32,106 nt of DNA from Phenylobacterium sp. CCH9-H3 (GTDB lineage: Bacteria; Pseudomonadota; Alphaproteobacteria; Caulobacterales; Caulobacteraceae): NCBI RefSeq assembly GCF_001557235.1, contig NZ_LSJI01000223.1, positions 1-32,106 of the forward strand, read 5' to 3'. A model generated the notes under the pieces. The model worked only from the letters and a program-made list of their open reading frames with translations, made no database searches and was not told the origin of the DNA. The translations under genes were made by a program, and so were the position numbers. Positions within the stretch are counted from its first letter, which is position 1. Each line of letters opens with the position of its first letter. Below are positions 1-6,801 of the stretch, one piece after another.

Positions 1-1232
1 AAGAGGTCCTTCTTCGGCGTGTCCTCCATGGCCTCCACGGCGTTGCGGATCAGGTTCAGCGCCACCTGCTGGACCTGGACCTTGTCGATGAGGACCAGGT
101 TCACCCGGGGGTCGATCTCATAACGCAGGCGCACGCTGCGCTCGCGGGCGCCGATCATGGCCAGGGCGCCGGCTTCCTCCAGCACCTGGGGCAGGCTCTC
201 GATGCGCCGGTCCGCCTCGCCCTTGGCCACGAAGCCGCGCAGGCGTCGGATGATCTCGCCGGCCCGCAGGGCCTGCTCGGCGCCCTGGCCGATCATGTCG
301 GCGAGCCGCGCCTCGTCGATCGGCTTGCGCTTCAGGAGGACCAGGCAGCCCTTCATGAAGTTGCTGGCGGCGGTGAGCGGCTGGTTCAGCTCGTGCGCCA
401 GGGCCGACGCCATCTCGCCGAGGGCGGTCAGGCGCGAGACGTGGACCAGTTCCCCCTGCAGGTCCTGCAGCCGGCGCTCGGCCGCCTGGCGCTCGGTCAG
501 GTCGCGGATGAAGCCGGTGAAGTAGCGCTGCTTACCCGAGTGCATCTCGCCGACCGAGAGCTCCATCGGGAAGGTCGAGCCGTCCTTGCGCTCGCCCACC
601 ACGACGCGGCCGATGCCGATGATCCGCCGCTCGCCGGTGTCGAGGTAGCGATCGAGGTATCCGTCGTGGGCCGCCTTGTAGGGGGCCGGCATCAGCATGC
701 TGACGTTCTTGCCCACCACCTCGGCCGCGGTCCAGCCGAACTGGCGTTCCGCCGCGGTCGAGAACGACTGCATGATCCCGCGCTCGTCGATGACGATCAT
801 GGCGTCGGGCACGGTGTCGAGGATCGACTTCAGATGGGCTTCCCGGGCCTGCAGGTCGCCGACGAAGTGGCGGATCTCTGCGGAGTCCCGGCGCATCCGC
901 GATCCCACCAGGCCGATGGCGACCGTCAGGCCCGCGAAGACGCCGGCCAGTACGAGGAAGGACGGAGTCGGCGCGCCGGGAAAGCCGAGGAAGGCCAGGC
1001 TGAGCACGAGGGAGAGGCCGCCGGCGAACAGAGTCGGCCCGATGCCGCCCATGGCTCCGCTGGCCAGCAGGGCGGGAACGAAGAGCAGGAGCGCCGCGTC
1101 GCTGTGCACATAGGGTTGGACGAGCAGGCGCAGCACCGCGCAGGCGGCCGTCGCGGCCGCTGCGATGGCGTAGCCCTTGATCCACGTGAATCGACCGGGC
1201 TCGCCGACCTCCGGAACCGGCGCGGGCGGCAT
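1..1232 (-). CDS. fixL: FixL-type oxygen-sensing haem-PAS histidine kinase (3' end outside window)
   Basis: Membrane sensor kinase, 410 residues visible, C-terminal ATPase end cut by the window edge. Residues about 20-112 hold hydrophobic segments (a DUF4118-like four-helix sensor region). A PAS domain spans about 133-250, and the dimerisation/phosphoacceptor domain follows with H280 in [10 protein letters not shown]. The N-box ([10 protein letters not shown]) is near 393-402. The PAS domain has the FixL haem signature: H189 in [10 protein letters not shown] and, exactly 20 residues on, R209 in IIGIGRV. These match Bradyrhizobium FixL His200 and Arg220. The family autophosphorylates when oxygen leaves the haem and phosphorylates FixJ; fixJ may lie beyond position 1. 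It is the last visible gene of the minus-strand stress operon, about 70 bases after hdeD. The start is uncertain: ATG at 1232 lacks a good ribosome site, whereas TTG at 1268 follows GGAAGG at a suitable distance and would add 12 residues. Confidence 0.9.
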   Translation of the reverse strand, partial: MPPAPVPEVGEPGRFTWIKGYAIAAAATAACAVLRLLVQPYVHSDAALLLFVPALLASGAMGGIGPTLFAGGLSLVLSLAFLGFPGAPTPSFLVLAGVFAGLTVAIGLVGSRMRRDSAEIRHFVGDLQAREAHLKSILDTVPDAMIVIDERGIMQSFSTAAERQFGWTAAEVVGKNVSMLMPAPYKAAHDGYLDRYLDTGERRIIGIGRVVVGERKDGSTFPMELSVGEMHSGKQRYFTGFIRDLTERQAAERRLQDLQGELVHVSRLTALGEMASALAHELNQPLTAASNFMKGCLVLLKRKPIDEARLADMIGQGAEQALRAGEIIRRLRGFVAKGEADRRIESLPQVLEEAGALAMIGARERSVRLRYEIDPRVNLVLIDKVQVQQVALNLIRNAVEAMEDTPKKDL

Positions 1233-1301
1233 GGGCCCAGCGGTAGGGCCGAAGTTCCGTTGTGGCAAGGCGACCTTCCGACTTGGCTGGGCGGCCGCGG
1301 T

Positions 1302-1868
1302 TCAGCGGCGGGGCGCTGGGCGAGCGAGGCTGGTGGCCACCAGCGCCCCGCCGCTGGTCAGGAAGGCCAGGCCCAGGAGGTAGGCGACGGCGTGCGGCGA
1401 CCTCTCCGGCCATCCGGCGCCGAGCAGGGCTGCGGCCGTGAGGCTGGTGAGGGACGAGGCGAACAGCCAGCGCCAGGCCGCGAGCGGGCGGAGATGGAGT
1501 GCGGCCGCGAGCTGGAAGCCGCCGTCCATGGCGAGCGCGGCGGCCAGCATCAGCGCCGCGGCCAGGGCGCCGAGGGTCGGGTTCAGCGTCAGGTAGACGC
1601 CGAGGGTCACGGCCGGCAGCGCGGCCGCTACGCCCAGGAGCCGGAGCCGGCCGTTGAACAGCACCAGGGCGACGCCGAACATCAAGGCTCCGGCCAACCA
1701 GAGCAGCCAGCCGCTGGCGGCGCCGACCGCGAGGGTGGTCTCCGCGGGAAAGGCGGCGGCTGCTGCCGCCAGCCCCATCATGCCGACGCCCACGGCCAGC
1801 GCCGACCGCCGATGGTCCTGGCGCAGGTGGGCGAGGGCCCGGAATTCGCCCGTATCGGAAACGCTCAT
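1302..1868 (-). CDS. HdeD-like (DUF308) membrane protein
   Basis: A 188-residue, very hydrophobic protein with about six predicted membrane helices (Leu/Ala-rich runs separated by short loops such as FNGRLR and HLRPLAAWR). This is the size and layout of the HdeD/DUF308 family, inner-membrane proteins linked to acid and general stress resistance in enterobacteria. The biochemical role is not established. The start codon overlaps the stop of the upstream transporter gene as ATGA (1865-1868), so the two are translationally coupled. Within the operon it lies between the transporter and fixL. The family call rests on topology and the overall pattern, not on a catalytic motif. Confidence 0.72.
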   Translation of the reverse strand: MSVSDTGEFRALAHLRQDHRRSALAVGVGMMGLAAAAAAFPAETTLAVGAASGWLLWLAGALMFGVALVLFNGRLRLLGVAAALPAVTLGVYLTLNPTLGALAAALMLAAALAMDGGFQLAAALHLRPLAAWRWLFASSLTSLTAAALLGAGWPERSPHAVAYLLGLAFLTSGGALVATSLARPAPRR

Positions 1869-2968
1869 GGTTCCGCCCCCGGAGCCGGCGCGGCGGCGAG
1901 CCGATCACCGAGCAGGTCTTCCACATAGACGAGCCGGATCACCACATAGGCGACCACCGCCAGCGGCGTGGCGAAGAGGACGCCCAGCGGGCCCAGCAGT
2001 ATGCCGGTGGCCAGGACGGCGAAGAGGGTGACGGCCATCGGCAGCTCCACCATCTGGCGCAACACCAGCGGCGTGACGACATTGGCCTCGAACTGGGAAG
2101 CCGCAAGGTAGACGGCCGCGGTCCAGGCGAAGGTCTCCGGGCCGGCGCTGGCGGCGATGATCAGCCCCGGGATGGTGGCGGCCATCGGCCCGACCACCGG
2201 GACGAACTGCGCCAGCCCCGCCAGGATCCCCAGGGCCAGCGGCGAGGGCGTTCCCACCCACCAGAGCCCGAGGCCGACAGTGGACCCGACCAGCAGCATC
2301 GACAGGAGTTGACCCAGCAGCCAGCGGTTGAGGGCCTCGCCGCAGGCGGCCAGCACGTCCGCCGTCCGTTCGCGGCTGCGGAGGGGGACGAGGTGAAGGA
2401 GGCCGCGCAGGTAGGTCGCGGGGTGGAAGGCCAGATAGAGGCCCGCGAACAGGACGATCACCGACGCGGCGGCGGCGCTGGCGGAGCCTTGCACCAGGCG
2501 CGAGGCCGTCTGCACCACCAGCCCGTCGGCGTGCCGCAGGCGCTGCAGGTCGTCGAGCACATAGGCGCCGAGCGGCGAGGCGGAGAGCGGCGCCTGCAGG
2601 GCGGTCCAGGCGCGCGGCAGAAGCTCGCTCAGCGTCACCAGCTGAAGGGCGATCTGCTGGCCGAACAGCCAGATCGTCCCGGCGATGGCGGCGGTCAGGC
2701 CGGCGACCGCCAGGGCCAGGGCCGCCGGCCGGGGAAGGCCGAGGCGCCGGACCAGCGGCTGGGCCAGGGCGTGCAGCAGGATCGCGGTCAGGATCGACCC
2801 GAAGGCCATGAGCAGGACGTCGGCCAGCCGCCAGGCCAAAATCCCGAGCACGACCAGGGCCGCGATCTGCGCCGGCGCGCGAAGCGGATGCAGGCCGTTG
2901 CGGCTGCGCAGGGCGCGCGCGGCCGGCGACATGCGGCGGCGGCTCAGTGCGACATCAGTACGGGACAT
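1865..2968 (-). CDS. AI-2E family (PerM/TqsA-like) transporter
   Basis: A 367-residue inner-membrane protein with the AI-2E family layout. Two N-terminal helices (about 30-70) are followed by another pair (about 80-115), a long amphipathic non-membrane stretch (about 120-165), and a C-terminal helix block. That block contains the family-typical LAQFVPVVGPMAATIPG stretch and the closing GPLGVLFATPLAVVAYV segment. Members include the E. coli quorum-signal exporter TqsA, Na+/H+ antiporters and many of unknown substrate; nothing here fixes the substrate. The start lies 22 bases inside the upstream USP gene and the end overlaps hdeD, so it is firmly embedded in the minus-strand operon. Confidence 0.85.
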   Translation of the reverse strand: MSRTDVALSRRRMSPAARALRSRNGLHPLRAPAQIAALVVLGILAWRLADVLLMAFGSILTAILLHALAQPLVRRLGLPRPAALALAVAGLTAAIAGTIWLFGQQIALQLVTLSELLPRAWTALQAPLSASPLGAYVLDDLQRLRHADGLVVQTASRLVQGSASAAAASVIVLFAGLYLAFHPATYLRGLLHLVPLRSRERTADVLAACGEALNRWLLGQLLSMLLVGSTVGLGLWWVGTPSPLALGILAGLAQFVPVVGPMAATIPGLIIAASAGPETFAWTAAVYLAASQFEANVVTPLVLRQMVELPMAVTLFAVLATGILLGPLGVLFATPLAVVAYVVIRLVYVEDLLGDRLAAAPAPGAEP

Positions 2969-3792
2969 GGCGGAGCTTCGAGCATCGCGTCGGTGGCGCC
3001 GCCCAGGACGAACTCCCGCAGCCGGGCGTGGCCATAGCCGCCCATCACCAGCAGGTCCGGTCGGGCGGCGTCGACGTAGTCGGCGAGGCGACAGCCGATA
3101 GACTGGTCGTGGGCCAGGCGCTCGTCGACGCCGGCCTGCACGCCGTGGGCGGCCAGGTGGCGAACCAGTTCGCGGCCCGCGCCCTTGACCGCCTGGGGCT
3201 TGTCGCCCAGCGCAATGAAGATCCGGACCTCGCGGGCCCGGGCCAGCAGCGGCAGGGCGTCGGACACCGCCCGCGCCGCGGCCGCGCCGCCGTCCCAGGC
3301 GATGGCGATGGTGTCGAAGCGGTCCGCCGGCGCGATCTCCTTGGCCTCGGGATAGACGATCACCGGCCGACCCGAGCCGAACAGCACGGTCTCGGCCAGG
3401 TCGCGGTCCGCCAGCACCGTGGGGCCGATCGGCACGAGAGTGAGGTCGCGGGTCCGCGCGACGCGGGCGACTTCGTCGGCCTCTTCGTAGAGCCGGGCGA
3501 CCAGGACCTCCGTGCGGAGGGATTCATGGGCGATGTCGGCGGCGATGCGGGCGCAGGTGGTCTCCAACTGCGCGGTGGCGCGGCTGCGCGCCTCCTCCAG
3601 CTCGCTGAGCCTGTCGAGCCCCATCAGCGCGTTGGCGAGGGGATTGTGCAGCTTCGGCAGATCCACCTGAACCGCGAGGAAGGTGGCGCCGCCGCCGATC
3701 CGCTTGGCGAGCGCCACGCCGCTGCGCACCGCGCGGTCGGGCGTGGCGTCAGGGTAGGTCAGCGCGGTGAGCAGCAGGTCGGCGTAGGCCAT
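2944..3792 (-). CDS. Tandem-domain universal stress protein (first of two)
   Basis: A 282-residue cytoplasmic protein made of two UspA-like halves (about 1-145 and 155-282). The C-terminal half ends with the family's nucleotide-loop region: GGYGHARLREFVLGG, then ATDAMLEAPPCPVLMSH. This gives G-2X-G-9X-G but with Gly-Ala-Thr where the ATP-binding form normally has Ser/Thr directly after the last Gly. The N-terminal half lacks that loop and keeps only FGSGRPVIVYP, so only one half is likely to bind nucleotide. USPs of this kind are typical members of low-oxygen and stationary-phase regulons. It begins 21 bases after the cytochrome gene and overlaps the transporter gene downstream. Confidence 0.9.
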   Translation of the reverse strand: MAYADLLLTALTYPDATPDRAVRSGVALAKRIGGGATFLAVQVDLPKLHNPLANALMGLDRLSELEEARSRATAQLETTCARIAADIAHESLRTEVLVARLYEEADEVARVARTRDLTLVPIGPTVLADRDLAETVLFGSGRPVIVYPEAKEIAPADRFDTIAIAWDGGAAAARAVSDALPLLARAREVRIFIALGDKPQAVKGAGRELVRHLAAHGVQAGVDERLAHDQSIGCRLADYVDAARPDLLVMGGYGHARLREFVLGGATDAMLEAPPCPVLMSH

Positions 3793-3813
3793 GGTCGGGC
3801 TCCCTCCGGGGCG

Positions 3814-4176
3814 TCAGTTGCCGTGCAGCGCGTCGAAATAGGCCACCAGATCCTCCGCCTCGGCGCGCGTGAACGGGACCGCCGGCATCCGGTCGAAGCC
3901 GTGGGCGGAGACCTCGGCGAACCGGCGCTCCAGGGAGATCGGGTTGTAGAGGCGGGCCAGCTTGTAGAAGGCGGGCCCGTCCTGGGCGCCGCCATCGTCG
4001 AGGCCCACCGTATGGCAGCCGGAGCAGCGGCGGACCGCGAAGTCGTGGCCTCGCTGCTGGGCGGCGTCGAGGCGCGGGAGCGGCGGCACGACCGCTGAGC
4101 CGCTGGGAGGCGTCGTCGTCGCGCAGGCCGCCAGCGCGACAGCCGCGGCGCAGATGAGGGCTTGCGTCACCCGCAT
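3814..4176 (-). CDS. Small c-type cytochrome lipoprotein
   Basis: A 120-residue exported mono-haem cytochrome c. The N-terminus is a lipoprotein signal with lipobox LAAC (C18), followed by a Thr/Pro-rich linker. CSGCH at 51-55 is the covalent haem-c site, and M97 in FDRMPAVPF is the likely sixth ligand. The fold length (about 80 residues after the linker) fits a class I cytochrome c. It would be anchored in the inner membrane facing the periplasm and carry electrons; the partner oxidase or reductase is not in the window. It sits between two USP genes in the minus-strand operon, with a strong hairpin (4194-4221) just upstream that may lower read-through from the preceding USP. Confidence 0.9.
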   Translation of the reverse strand: MRVTQALICAAAVALAACATTTPPSGSAVVPPLPRLDAAQQRGHDFAVRRCSGCHTVGLDDGGAQDGPAFYKLARLYNPISLERRFAEVSAHGFDRMPAVPFTRAEAEDLVAYFDALHGN

Positions 4177-4193
4177 GGTCGTTCCCCTGGAAA

Positions 4194-4221
4194 GGCGCGG
4201 GGCCGCCAGCGGCCCCGCGCC
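4194..4221 (-). terminator. GC-rich perfect hairpin after the distal USP gene
   Basis: A perfect 13-base inverted repeat (arms 4194-4206 and 4209-4221) lies 7 bases past the stop codon of the USP gene and upstream of the cytochrome gene. On the minus strand the hairpin is followed by TTTCC. A stem this strong with a short U run suggests a partial intrinsic terminator or an mRNA 3'-end stabiliser. All genes on this strand look like one operon, so it probably sets relative expression rather than ending transcription completely. Confidence 0.55.
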
Positions 4222-4228
4222 GGTCTCA

Positions 4229-5098
4229 CTAGTGGCTCATCAGCACAAAGAACGCGGGGCGGTGCAGGAAGTCGTCGGTGACGCCGCCGAACGCCCATTC
4301 CCGCACCCGGCTGTGGCCGTAGGCGCCGCAGACGATGAGGTCGGCGTTGTTGAGCTGGGCGACGCGTTCGATCTCGCCGGTGACGCCCTCGGGCGCCACG
4401 GAGGTCACCAGCGAGCGGGCCTCGACGCCGCGGCGCTTGAGGTTCGCGGCCACGTCGTCGATCTCGAACACGGCCTGGTCGGCGTGCTCCGGCTTGCTGA
4501 CCGTGTGCACGATCACGTCCTCGGCCCGTCGCAGGAACGGCATGGCGTCGGCGACGGCCCGCCGGCACTCGCGGGTGTCCTTCCAGGCCACGACGACGGC
4601 CTGGGCGCGGAGGTGATGGCGGCCTTCCGGAACCACCAACACCGGGCGGCCGGCGCTCATGACGACATCGGCCGGGTCCGCCGCACGGGTGCTGCTCACC
4701 TGGCTGCGCGGTCCCACGACGATGAGATCCGCGGCCCGGGCGAGGCGGGTCAGGGCGAGGTGGGGATAGTCCTGCACGACCCGCCACTCGAAATCGACGC
4801 CCGTGGCGTCGCGGCGGAAGGCGGCCTCGGCGGCGGCCAGGTCCTTGCCGACCTGCTCCTGCATGACCGCCACCCATTCCCCGGCCCCGTAGCCGAAGAA
4901 GGGGTCCGAGGCGGGCATCGGCTCCAGCGCCTCGGCGCCCAATCCGATGAGGTGCGCATCCAGGTCGCGGGCCAGGCGCGCCGCGGCCTCGACCCTGTGC
5001 GACGATGCGAGGCCGGGTTCGGCGTGGATAAGCAGCGTCTTGTAGCTGTCCGGATGGACGACCACGTCGGCGGCGACCCGTTCCATTGTCTTGGTCAT
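4229..5098 (-). CDS. Tandem-domain universal stress protein (second of two)
   Basis: A 289-residue protein with two UspA-like halves. The C-terminal half carries the loop GAYGHSRVREWAFGG followed by VTDDFLHRPAFFVLMSH, matching the G-2X-G-9X-G pattern of nucleotide-binding USPs. The N-terminal half has the strand/helix pattern and LIVVGPRS but no full loop. It differs clearly from the neighbouring 282-residue USP in its N-terminal half, yet both proteins end in LMSH and share the C-terminal half design. They therefore look like diverged paralogues rather than a recent duplication. The start at 5098 is supported by GGAG about ten bases upstream. It follows the fixK-like gene by 63 bases. Confidence 0.9.
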   Translation of the reverse strand: MTKTMERVAADVVVHPDSYKTLLIHAEPGLASSHRVEAAARLARDLDAHLIGLGAEALEPMPASDPFFGYGAGEWVAVMQEQVGKDLAAAEAAFRRDATGVDFEWRVVQDYPHLALTRLARAADLIVVGPRSQVSSTRAADPADVVMSAGRPVLVVPEGRHHLRAQAVVVAWKDTRECRRAVADAMPFLRRAEDVIVHTVSKPEHADQAVFEIDDVAANLKRRGVEARSLVTSVAPEGVTGEIERVAQLNNADLIVCGAYGHSRVREWAFGGVTDDFLHRPAFFVLMSH

Positions 5099-5161
5099 GG
5101 GATGGCTCCGTTGCAGGTCGCGGCCGGCGCTATGCCTGCGGCCGCCCAGGCGCCGCCCGCC

Positions 5162-5815
5162 CTACGCGGCGAGCGCCTCCAGAGCGGTCCACTTCCGGAT
5201 CTGGAAGCGGCGCGAGGAGGGGAATTCCACGATCGCCTCGCCCTGCAGCTGGGTCAGCATGCGCGAGACGGTCTCGATGGTGAGGCCGAGGTAGTCGGCG
5301 ATGTCCTGGCGGCCCATGGCGAGGTCCGCATGGTCATCGGACTGCCGCTGGGCGATGGACATCAGGAAGCTGGCGACACGCTCGCGGGCGCTCTTGCGGC
5401 CCAGCATGACCACATGCTCCTGCAGGCGCTCCATCTCGACCCGCTGGGCCTCGAGGATCGCGCGGTCCAGTTCGGCGTCGCCGGCGAAGGCGCGGACGGC
5501 GCTGCGGCGGACGACCATGATCTCGCAGTCGTCCAGCGCCTCGGCCGCGAAGCGGTGGTCGGGGCCCGGTTCGAGGCCGAAGAGGTCGCCCACGTAGTAG
5601 AAGTCGCCGACCTGGCGGCGGCCGTCGGCGGTGAGGCGGCTGGTGCGCACGACGCCCTTCACCACGCGATAGAGGTGCTCGACCTCATCGTCCTGGGCGT
5701 AGATCTCTTCGTTCCGGGCGTAGGTCATCCGCACGCCGTGACGCTCGAAGGCGTTGGTGAGCGCCGAGGCGGGGCGGGCGGTGCGGGGGTCCGAGAGCGG
5801 GTAGGCCAGGGTCAT
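5162..5815 (-). CDS. fixK: FixK-type Crp/Fnr transcription regulator
   Basis: A 217-residue regulator. A cyclic-nucleotide-binding-like beta-barrel (about 25-125, with VVKGVVRTSRLTADGRRQVGDF) and dimerisation helix lead to a C-terminal winged helix whose recognition helix reads IADYLGLTIETVSRMLTQL. The ETVSR core is the FNR/FixK signature for TTGAT half-sites. The N-terminal cysteine cluster of FNR is absent; the protein contains one Cys (in DDCEIMVV), so it cannot hold a 4Fe-4S cluster and fits FixK, which is controlled through FixLJ. The residue before RQDI, the region where Bradyrhizobium FixK2 has its redox-active Cys, is Gly. A ribosome site AGGAG lies 6 bases upstream of the start. It heads the minus-strand arm and has a matching box upstream (5913-5926). 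Confidence 0.86.
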   Translation of the reverse strand: MTLAYPLSDPRTARPASALTNAFERHGVRMTYARNEEIYAQDDEVEHLYRVVKGVVRTSRLTADGRRQVGDFYYVGDLFGLEPGPDHRFAAEALDDCEIMVVRRSAVRAFAGDAELDRAILEAQRVEMERLQEHVVMLGRKSARERVASFLMSIAQRQSDDHADLAMGRQDIADYLGLTIETVSRMLTQLQGEAIVEFPSSRRFQIRKWTALEALAA

Positions 5816-5885
5816 CGCGGGCTCCTAGGTCGATGACCCAACAGCTACGCCTCGCCCCTCCAACGCGACATTTGGGAGCGTCCCC

Positions 5886-5891
5886 TAAGTA
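5886..5891 (-). promoter_or_regulatory. Candidate -10 element for fixK
   Basis: On the minus strand TACTTA lies about 30 bases downstream of the centre of the FixK-type box. This is where a -10 hexamer would be if the box is centred at -41.5 (class II activation). The predicted start would be near 5879, leaving a leader of about 63 bases. The hexamer is only a moderate match to consensus, so spacing is the main support. Confidence 0.4.
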
Positions 5892-5912
5892 GCAGCACGG
5901 AGGGCCCCTGCT

Positions 5913-5926
5913 TTGATCTGTGTCAG
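5913..5926. promoter_or_regulatory. FNR/FixK-type binding box in the divergent promoter
   Basis: The sequence TTGATCTGTGTCAG matches TTGAT-N4-ATCAA with a perfect left half and 3 of 5 in the right half. It lies between the divergent fixK-like gene (start 5815) and the host-attachment-family gene (start 5981). A regulator with the ETVSR recognition helix is encoded next to it, so autoregulation and control of both arms are plausible. The position fits class II activation towards fixK; no clear -10 is seen on the plus side. Confidence 0.66.
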
Positions 5927-5980
5927 GGCCCAGCGCGCCCCGGCGGGGCACCTTCAAGCTGTTGAAGAGTGGAGGACACC

Positions 5981-6454
5981 ATGGACCAAGGCGGCGTCAC
6001 CTGGATCGTCACGGCGGATGCGATCGAAGCACGGTTCTTCACCGAGCGCGTGCGTTCGGGCGCTCTGAAGGAGCTTCCGGACCTGCGGATGAGCGCGACG
6101 GACGCCGAGCGCGAGGCCGGCCGCGGGCAGTCCGTGACGGTGCATCAGAGCCGCGGCGCGGGCCGTCATGGCGCCGGCGAGGCCGACCCGCAGCACGAGG
6201 CGGAGAAGAGGTTCCTGAAGCGCGTCGCCACTCAGCTCATGGTGAGCGCGGGCCGCGGCGACTACGACCGCCTGGTCCTGATGGGGCCGCCCCACGCGCT
6301 CGGCGCTCTGAAGAAGGCCCTGCCTGCGGCGATCGCCGCCCGCGTGGACGCCACCGACCCGCACGAGCGCAAGCGCGACGACCTGGAAGACCTTCGGCGC
6401 CATCTGCGCGAAGCGCGCGCGCGGACCTGGGCCCCGGGCGAGGCGCAGGGCTGA
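5981..6454 (+). CDS. Host-attachment-family protein (PF10116-like; possible baeRF relative)
   Basis: A 157-residue soluble protein. It opens with TWIVTADAIEARFF and contains LVLMGPPHALGALKKALP near the C-terminal third, both typical of the family named 'protein required for attachment to host cells'. A charged C-terminal helix (ERKRDDLEDLRRHLREA) follows. The family name comes from Agrobacterium plant-attachment work. Comparative studies have also grouped it with bacterial relatives of the eRF1 release-factor domain, which I recall but cannot verify here. ATG at 5981 is chosen because GGAGG (5971-5975) lies 5 bases before it; an in-frame GTG at 5969 has no such site. It is the first gene of the plus-strand arm, downstream of the FixK-type box. 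Confidence 0.78.
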   Translation: MDQGGVTWIVTADAIEARFFTERVRSGALKELPDLRMSATDAEREAGRGQSVTVHQSRGAGRHGAGEADPQHEAEKRFLKRVATQLMVSAGRGDYDRLVLMGPPHALGALKKALPAAIAARVDATDPHERKRDDLEDLRRHLREARARTWAPGEAQG

Positions 6455-6462
6455 TTCGGTCG

Positions 6463-6741
6463 ATGCCTCCCTGCGACGACATCGACCGCCAGCTCGGCCT
6501 GCGGGTGCGGCGGCGGCGGCGGCTCCTTGGCCTCACCCAACGCGAGCTTGCCGCCATCTGCGGCGTTCGCTTCCAGCAGATCCAGAAGTACGAGGCCGCG
6601 GCCAACAAGATGTCTGCCGGCATGATCGGGCGCCTGGCTCAGGCGCTTGGCGTGGAGGTCGGCTACTTCTACGCTGGCCTCGAGGCCATGTTGTCGCCGC
6701 CGCCTCCCGACGCGGGAGCCGCCGCCCGCGCCACGCCCTAG
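6463..6741 (+). CDS. Small XRE-family helix-turn-helix regulator
   Basis: A 92-residue cytoplasmic DNA-binding protein. The Cro/CI-type HTH covers about 10-72, with LTQRELAAICGVRFQQIQKY as the turn and recognition helix and AQALGVEVGYFY as the closing helix. A Pro/Ala-rich tail follows. The GVRFQQIQKYE form is common in a large alphaproteobacterial subgroup. There is no sensor or peptidase domain, so it probably acts by DNA binding alone. It starts 8 bases after the host-attachment-family gene, which implies co-transcription. The ribosome site is weak, suggesting coupling to upstream translation. Confidence 0.82.
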   Translation: MPPCDDIDRQLGLRVRRRRRLLGLTQRELAAICGVRFQQIQKYEAAANKMSAGMIGRLAQALGVEVGYFYAGLEAMLSPPPPDAGAAARATP

Positions 6742-6801
6742 CCGCTTGATGCGCCTCTGGGCGGCGGGATCCAGCGCCCCAGCCGGAGAGCCTTTCCACA
6801 G

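Noticed and set aside
1177..1190. TTGAT-N4-GTGAA resembling a FixK box
   Set aside because: It lies inside fixL coding sequence, about 50 bases after the start, with a poor right half; position does not suit a promoter.
393..1928. Long plus-strand open frame opposite fixL and hdeD
   Set aside because: The encoded protein is a low-complexity Arg/Gly/Ala/His sequence without domains, while the minus strand gives clear PAS, kinase and membrane proteins in the same place. It is a GC-bias shadow.
4154..5836. 560-codon plus-strand open frame
   Set aside because: It lies entirely antisense to the USP and fixK genes, has no recognisable domain, and shows typical shadow composition.
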